A DNA stretch of 64,000 nt from Haliotis asinina (Eukaryota > Mollusca > Gastropoda > Lepetellida > Haliotidae), in assembly GCF_037392515.1 (NCBI RefSeq), contig NC_090287.1, forward strand, positions 15,489,001 to 15,553,000, written 5' to 3'. The position numbers and the translations under genes are program-made. Positions 36,601-45,600 of this stretch are shown here, piece by piece. The notes below the pieces were generated by a model. The model searched no databases. It saw only the letters and a list, made by a program, of their open reading frames with translations, and was not told the origin of the DNA. Every line of letters starts with the position of its first letter. Within the stretch, counting starts at the first letter, position 1.

Positions 36601-39600
36601 GCCCAATCCAACCCAACACCTGTCGCAGTGTACATGTCCCCGAGGACCAGGGCCACGTCGACAAGCTCCACGGGGTTACAACTCGCAAAGATGTCATCGA
36701 CAGGCACCTTATTGTATTGGTGTCCAGTCATTCACTACAACGGCATAACGTCACAATTGCGTCCCCGTTAACGCTTGTGATCTGTTTCTCACTGTGATCT
36801 TCCAAGTTCTATACATCATCTTACAACTATCCTAGAACACCACAAACCACAAAACGGCCAAACTCCATAATCCCACCACCCACCCACTCCTTCCCCGCGG
36901 TGTATTTCAGTGTTAGAATGGGCTACTATCACAATGTGACGTCTTGCTCTGGAATTAAAAAAGGTTGTCATCCATATATACTTGTTCTATCTATATAAAT
37001 GTGTGGTTTGCTTGTGTTTGTTTTGCCAAGATATAGATGGAAACAAGTACTTCATTTTGAGCAAGTTAATGTAAGACATAAATATTTCTCACTTCCGCAG
37101 ATTCTAATGAAAAAGAAATTCGACCCACTCCAGCCTCCTCCCAAACCGGGCTCCCAGGGAGACTCCCCTGGGAAAGCTGAAAGCGGAGAGGTGCCACCTA
37201 CATGGACGAAAAAACCGTACTCTCCTAACGCTGTCTATAAACCGGGTGTCCTTGGAAACTACGAACCTACGCTGGACATGAATAGAAAAGGACCAGGTAT
37301 TGTGGTTTTGGTTTCATTCAACATCACACTAAAATGGGGTAGTACAAGGATTGGAGGTAGTATATGGCTAGGGAGTGATCGTCATGGTGGGGTTATGGTA
37401 GTGGATAGAGGTCGGATATTGGAAAGGGTGATGGTCGGGATGGAACTAGGATAGTGCATGGAGGCCGGATATGGTTAGTGGGTGATGGTCGGGGTGATGT
37501 TAGGGTGGTGGATGGAGGCCGGATATTGGAAAGGGTGATGGTCGGGATGGAACTAGGATAGTGCATGGAGACCGGATATGGGTAGTGAGTGATGGTCGGG
37601 GTGATGTTAGGGTGGTGGATGGAGGCCGGATATGGGAAAGGGTGATAGTCGGGGTGGAGTTAAGATCGTGGATGGAGACCGGATATGGGTAGTGGGTGAT
37701 GGTCAGGATGGTTTATTAGGGACATGCGATTCCTGAGTTCGGGTAGGAGATGTAGGTGCCTTTGCGGAAGTTGGGCGTCCGCATGTTATGCTCATTTAGA
37801 ATGCGCGTGTTTAAGACGCAGAAAGAGGAAATGAGAAATTTACTGTTCCTCTTTTCTCACCAAGGCAGCGTTCACATACATTCTGTTTTTGACCTTAAAG
37901 GAGAATACGGAGTTCCGGTTCCTACCGACCCAAAGGAAAAGGACTTGATTGAGAAAACGGCCAGAGAATACGGCTTCAACATGGTCAACAGCGACAAGAT
38001 ATCATTGGACAGAGTATTGAAAGACATTCGGCAGGAACAGTAGGTTATAGCATTGTTGATACTTGAAGATAGACACCTCTTTCAGTGCACATTAACGTTT
38101 ATTGATATAATTGTATAGGAGATAAATCGGTATAGCTTGTATATAATGTAGTTAGTGAGTGAGGTGAGTTTAGCAATATGACAGCAATATCACGGCTGGA
38201 GGCACCACAAATGGGATTCACACATTGCACCCATGTGAGGAATCTAACCCAGATATTCGGCGTGACGGGCGAACGTTTTAACCAATAGGCCACCCCACTG
38301 ACCCGTTTATATTTAGATCTAATGAAAAATCCTATCTTCATATTTGAAACTGTTGTTACAAAAATCATGTGATTTTATATGAGTATTTCCACTTAGTGGT
38401 TAGGTCCTAGGATTTAAAGGCACTGATAGTACAGATTGGGGCAGTTGACAGGCCTAATGGTTACATCGCTCACTCGTTACGTCGACGGCTGCTTTTCGAG
38501 TCCGAACGTACTGTACAATGTATACATAGTGTGCAGTGTATACACAAACGACGTCTAGAGATCTCCCAGCAACTTGGCCATGTTTCAGATGCAAGTACTG
38601 GCACTACCCAGAGACACTTCCCTCAGCCAGTGTCATTCTGGTGTTCCACAACGAGGGCTGGTCCACCTTCGTCAGGACGGTCCATAGCGTCATCAACATG
38701 TCGCCACCGCGGTTGCTGAAGGAGGTCGTCCTGGTAGATGACGGGAGCGACAAAGGTAATAATGCGTATTGTCTGGTTCTCTGTATCGCACACCAATGTA
38801 CACAGGTGTCCAAATTGTAACAAGAGCTTCGAAGTTTACGACTGCAGAAATCATCATTGTGCTGGATTCATCTACACAAACCTACCTCGTGGTAACGACA
38901 GTCTTGGGTTCTATATACTGTTAGTGTACGAACAGATTACGGGTGATTTAATCATAGACTACGTGTCCATCTGTAGTTCCTAATACTCTTTATTACATGA
39001 CGTAACGAGCATGTTAGTCCCTTGGACAGTCAGAAGATGGTCCCTTGGACAGTCAGTAGTGCCTTGTACAGTCAGAAGATGGTCCTTGGGGCAGTCAAAA
39101 GATGTTCCTTTGGACAGTCAAAGGATAGTCCCTTGAACAGTAAGAAGTAAGTCATTTGAACAGTCAGAAACTGGTCCTTTGGACAGTCAGAAGATGTCAA
39201 TTTGGACAGTCAGGAGATAGTCCTTTGAGACAGCAAGTGTTTCAAGAGCAGCCCCAGAGCGCTTTACTCACTCTATTACCGTTGCGTGCCGAACTACTGA
39301 CACTAGATGACATAAACTGAAATAAACGTTGCCTTTCACCATAAACAGTCTGTGTACGATCTCTGTGTTTTAGCATAAGGATATTTTGTTCATCCCAGTT
39401 TTGTTCATTAACAAAATCAGACTGGTTCGTTGTCCATAATATACCCAAGCTGCTCCCTAATAATGTTCTCCAAAGCCACCAACAGTCTAAGCGCACCACC
39501 CGTTTTCCAATACCGATTGCTGGAATTGTGTTCCGATCCACCGTATAAAGAACAGCAAAGGGAACGCAATTTTCGAAAACATGAAATCTCATAAAAGTAA

Positions 39601-42600
39601 GCGTTCGTGTTTATGTCTTCTATTCTAACTTCAGTTGAGTATATAACCAGCCTCTTCACTCACTGCCTTCCTGTTCTCCAAAACGATTTCAGTTTCCATT
39701 GTTGCTATGACACGATAATCCAAATCATGGTTAATTAATAACACAAGCGAGTACATGGTAAATGCCAACACTTTATTGATAAAGAGGTAGTCAACGATCC
39801 TATAGTTTATGTATTATGCCAAATATGGTTTCAACTCTATATTTTCTGGATTTCTGCAGAGCATTTAAAGTCCAGATTGGATGATTACATGCGCCGGTTT
39901 GGCGACAAGGTAAAGATCGTGCGCAACAGTGAAAGAGAAGGCCTGATACAGGCTCGTACCATTGGAGCTCGAGCAGCTTCCGGCGACGTCGTCATTTTCC
40001 TGGATGCTCATTGTGAATGCAGCCCAAACTGGTTACCTCCCTTGTTGACGAGAATCGCTTACGACAGGTGGCGTACACGCAAAACAAATATATCTCTACG
40101 TTTTTACCCAGTAATGATTCTTTGTTAGAAAGTACTCATTTGTCCTATGAATCAATTATCGGACGCCAAGCTGATTGTCTTGTCCCAATGACTGGGAAGG
40201 TTCCTCGTATTATCACCCACTTGTTTGGTCGATGTTGATTATTCACTGGCTGCTGATATTGCGCTCTAAGTAAACCAACCTATATAGCTGCATTCACCCA
40301 AGCTGCTGATTAAATGAACTAATGCTAACAAATCAAAGCAGCTATCGATTATTCATTCATATAAATGTTTAAAGCTATTTTGATTTTTATGCCCAGCTGA
40401 ATATGTTTCGTCAGAAAATCGATGGTTGTAATCTGACATAATCTGTCAGGTGCAAAATAACTGGTTACAGGCATTCAGTTCACTGTCTGCACAAAACAAA
40501 CATATATTCTGAACCTTGTTAAACGATTTTCACTTTCACAGACAAATGTGTATATAATCAGCTCTTAACACGACACGATACTGCATTTGTGTGGGCAGAT
40601 AGTTGACATGCACAAATATCACATTTGGCACGCAGCACCGTTGTAGGGATGGAGACAGTGTATTGGAGACTCGACATACAATTGTACTGATGGACTCTCG
40701 ACATACATTTGTATTGATGGACACTCGAAATACAGTTCCACTGATGGACATTCGACGTGCAGTTGTATTGATGGAGACCTGACATACAGTTGTACTGATG
40801 GAGACCTGACATACAGTTGTATTGATGGAGACCTGACATACAGTTGTATTGATGGAGACCTGACATACAGCTGTATTGATGGAGACCTGACATACAGTCG
40901 TATTGATGGAGACTTAACATACAGCTGTATTGATGGAGACTTGGCATACAGTTGTACCAATGGACACTCGACATACAGTTGTGCTTATGGACAATTGACA
41001 AACAGTTCTATTGATGGACACTTGACATACAGTTCTATTGATGGACACTTGACATACAGTTCTACTGATGGACACTCGACACAAAGGTAGCGATGTCACA
41101 CCGAGTTCATACTGAAGTACCATATGATCAATCACTGCTTTGTTTCAACGTTATCAAAAGTTTGACAGTCATGTGTCTCTGGGAGGACCTTACATCAAAT
41201 CACGTCTGTATGTATTGCAGGACAATCATGGCCGCCCCAGTAGTCGATGGCATTGACTGGACTACTTACGAGTATCGGTCCTCATACAATTCAAAACACC
41301 ACAGAGGCGGTTTTGAATGGGGTTTCTTTTACAAGGAAGACCCCGTGCCCCAGAAGGAACTGGATAAGCGACAGCACGACACCGAACCATACTGGTGAGA
41401 GTGAGATCCTTCTCTAGCTTCATTTAGATGCTAGTATGTGTCAGCGATAACCATACAACCTCACTTTCATGGTAAGCATGTTTGGGATGTTGTGAAGGGT
41501 GGACCTTAAATGGTATATACCTGTGTTGTATTTTATGCTTCCTGCAAAGTTTTCTTCCTATAACATTTATGCCGCCCTTTCTGCTGTAGATCGAGACCAG
41601 GTTATGTTTAGGAGATTTTCTTGTCTACAATTCCCGTCTTCCGTAGGTCTGCCACCAACGCTGGAGGGTTGTTTGCCATAGACAGAAAGTTTTTCTTTGA
41701 ACTTGGAGCATATGATCCCAACCTAAAAATTTGGGGTGGAGAAAATTTTGAACTTGCTTTCAAGGTAAGGTGTGTTAATTGACATATCAGAGCGACTGAG
41801 TGAGTCTACGCCGCTTCCAGCAATATTCCAGCAATATCACGGCGGGGGCACCAGAAATGGGCTTCACTCGTTGTTTGGGGAACGGAACCCAGACCTTCGG
41901 CGTGACGAGTGTTTTAACCACTTAGCTACCCACAAACCCTGACATATCAGATATGCATTGTTATTTTATGGCTGTGTCCGCGTCATGGTGTTGGCATTGA
42001 ACAAAATCAAACCAGTAACTGTCCTACTTGCGAGCATTGGTGATGAGGTCTTGTTTTTGAAGGTTTATATTATACGAACACGGAACATGAAAAAAAATCA
42101 TTTGCTATTTCGCATGTCAGTCTTTCATTACATATTCACGCGATACAATTTAGCTGGCTAAATTTGTCAGCATTTTGTCATATGGAAATCGCACATGTTC
42201 GTATCCAGAAAACCTGCTCCCGTAACTTAATTGTCCCGCGAGGTCCCAATACAGCAAAATCCGATGTTCTCCTTGCAGGTGTGGCAGTGTGGCGGGTCAT
42301 CGGAGTGGGTACCCTGCTCCAGGGTGGGGCACATCTACCGCCATTATACACCAGCCAGGAAGAGTAATATTAAGACCAAACTCTCTCCAACACACATAGT
42401 ATGTTTGTAATATTATTATTATTAATTGTAATAATATTATCCTGTAATTCAGATGTCGACTTCATAAGGGTCTCTCTCTCTCTCACTCTCTCACTCTATC
42501 TCTCTTGCACACGCACACGCACACGCACAAGGACGCACACACAAAGTCATGCTCGCTGAGTTGATTGGCATATATTATCGTATCGCAGCTGCGTATATTG

Positions 42601-45600
42601 GTGTTCATCATGTTGATCACTGGAATCTCTGGCCCAGACTGCCGCCATATAGTTGGAATAGTGCTGAGTACGGCGTAATACATCAAACCAACCACTTTAT
42701 ACAAACGCGACGTTAAACTGCAAGCAAACAAACAGGAATTTGTTTAAAGGGGATACATGAAGGTCATTGCTGCATTTCAGAACTACATCCGGGTCGTGGA
42801 GGTCTGGATGGATGGCATATTTAAGGAGTACTTCTACAGACGAGAGCCCCAGCTTCGAGGTTATCCTGTCAACATCACTAAAGAACTCAAGTTTAGAAAA
42901 GACAACCATTGCAGGAGTTTCCAGTGGTTCATAGATAATGTCGCATACGATATATACAACAGGTTTCCTCCCCCGGCTCCAAACAAGGCTTGGGGAAGGG
43001 TAGGTACCAAAATAGTGCACATGTATACTAAAAAAACAGTTATCATGCTCCTGTGTACCATATTTACATAGGACCTCAATAGTGAGAATTAGTTTAGTTT
43101 TCCCCGGCTAAATGACCTTCAGACAAACTATTTATTCTTTCAAAACAATTGTATATGAAACAAACCGATGACAAACGAAAAAAGATCCAAGTTACATTGT
43201 TACGTTTGCGTTTGTTTTCGCATGTCGGGAGGGAACGATCGTTATAAATATTCCGTTAATATTATATTACTTGCATCAAGGTACACCAATTTTTACATAC
43301 ACCTGACATGGGAAACCGCTGGTCCAAAACTACAAGGCTGATTGCCTAAGTATTAGGTTTAAAACATTTTTGCCTTCAATAGTCATACCCGTAATGATCC
43401 TGGCTGGAAATGGGATCGGGTGATCAGGCTCGCTGACTTGCTTGACACGTGTCAATGTATCCCAAATGCGAAAATCGATAATGATGACTGGATTATCTGG
43501 TCCAGAATAGATTATTTACAGATCGACGCCATATTGTTGACGTGAAAACGCTAGGTGAAACAGCCAACCAACAAACCGTCCACAGTCGATGTGTATGAAT
43601 CGGTTCAGAGATACGGAAGGAAATATATATTTCAAGGTCTATTTCGTACAATCCATTTGACTGAGGAGGAAGACGTGTTGTTCTGTGTGAATATATGAGT
43701 GCACATCATTTGGAGATCATTTTTTAATCGACGTGAAAAGGTCTTTAGACGATTCGTCACAACTGAATGACGTGCAAAGAGTTACATCGAAACCACTTAA
43801 ATACCATAACCAACATTATATGTTTCAGAACCGCGAAGGTCCGGGTAAGAATATTGGCCTTCAGTAACACATGCTTGTCTTAAGAAACGACTAGCGAGAT
43901 CAGGTGGTCAGACTCGCTGACGTGGCTGACACGTCATCGGTTCCCACTTGCACAGATTGATGCTGACGCTGTTGGTCACTCTAGTGTCTGGCACAGAGTC
44001 GATTATATACAGACGATCACCACAGAGCTGGAATATTGGTGATTGCTGTGCAAAACTCAACTCTCTCACTGTATGTGTTTCAGATCAATTCGAGAAAATC
44101 GAATGGCACTTCGTGTCTGGAGTTCACGTCCAGTCACAACGGGAAGAGTGCACTCGGTTCCTACCCTTGCGCAGGTGCAAATGCTGTGAGTATAGCAAAT
44201 ACAAGGTTATGATCAAGCAATGCCATTTTGAAAGTGGTCAAATATAACATATGTTTTGGAACATAACATTTGGAATTGCATTTTTAGTAAGAAACCCGCA
44301 GTCTTGACTACCAATTATCCGACTTCCACTGGATGAGCGGGTTAAAGTTGCTGACAGTTGACGATTAGGTGCCTGACCCTGCGGGTGTGGGATCGAATGT
44401 CGGCTGGGACTTAACCCAAAAAAAGTAATAGAGTCTGTACTTTACTATGATAGTGTTGATCCCAGATATAATATATGTTAAAAATAGGGTTAGTGTAATC
44501 CCAGATATAACACTTTATATATAGGGTTACTGAACCCGTGAAGATCAGGTTTAGAAATGATCTTCAGAAACTTTATCGTAAGAGGCGACTGACGGAGGTG
44601 GGTGGTCAAGGCTGGTGATGAAACATGTCATTGTATCCCAGCTGACTAGATCAAGGCTCATGATATCACTAACTGGATTCTCTGGTCCAGACTGAATTAT
44701 TTTCAGACCGCGTCACGTGGCTGTAAATCTGCTGAATGTGGCGTTAAACAATAACAAAACATGATAAGAGTGCTACAATCATGCGCAGTCACATCAAGTG
44801 TGTCATAGACAAACTTGTCGATTACTCCAATACATAATACAAAATTTAATTATCTCGAGGTCTTTGAAGGGCATTTTAGAAACGGCAGACATAAGGATGA
44901 GAGTTTATGGATGTCTGCGTCTTTGTTGTGAGGTGTTCCTCGTAATAAAGAAATTGACATCCATAAAACTCTCTTCCTTACGAATTATCTTGTCTAGACG
45001 AACACAAATGATCTTAAATAACTCTGTGATCATGTCTGACTTCTTAGTGACCTATTCACATTCTAATAATGGTCATTATTTTATCATTTACTCCAAGAGG
45101 TATCTGCTTTGGGAGATAATAGAGACTCAGTCTGGATATTCTCTAGCGTTTTTGCAGTTTACGTTTAATGTTGACACCATGTGTGCGCACAGAAACACGT
45201 GGATACAGCCCGGCTGTAATAATACATATGGCTTGGTGAATAATTTGATACAGATTGACCACGATGTTTACCCGTGGGGATTCCATTTTAGCACTGAGGA
45301 TTCGCCGTATGGAGCGGCGTCAACAGTGGGATGTTCTGAGTTCGTGACTTGGTCCTTTGCTGATTGGGATTGTTTGGTCCAGCGTTGGATCTTGAAAGGC
45401 CACCACTACCCCACATGGGTACAACGTGTCAAGCCAATTTCTGGTGTCTCCAGGAATTGCAGGAACATTGCTAAAAGCGGTGTAAATTTAACTCAATCAC
45501 TATTTCAATCACTAGTTTGTGTGATCTTGACAGTTTTACAAAGCTTGAATGTGCTACTTCGACGCAATACATTACTACATTAACTTGTTCTATTTACATG

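Larger units (their letters stand above)
34240..37100. other. GALNT7 intron 1, distal part
   Basis: Contains two SINE-A copies (below). A short unrecognised coding-like segment on the minus strand at about 36575-36705 reads [20 protein letters not shown] with GC-rich third positions. Otherwise nothing. Confidence 0.45.

Noticed and set aside
38040..38043. TAG stop at the end of GALNT7 exon 3
   Set aside because: The donor GTAGGT lies one base earlier; CA plus A of exon 4 gives Gln and keeps RQEQCKYWHY.
39242..39659. Two overlapping minus-strand frames in GALNT7 intron 4
   Set aside because: No recognisable homology; overlapping in different phases suggests chance.
40558..41135. Repeat protein of 9-residue units on the minus strand
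   Set aside because: 27-bp minisatellite gives open frames because its unit is a multiple of three; it lies in an intron of the + strand gene.
44171..44180. Exon 10 donor at G/GTGCAA
   Set aside because: Phase 1 would not join exon 11 (phase 0); the better GTGAGT at 44186 does.
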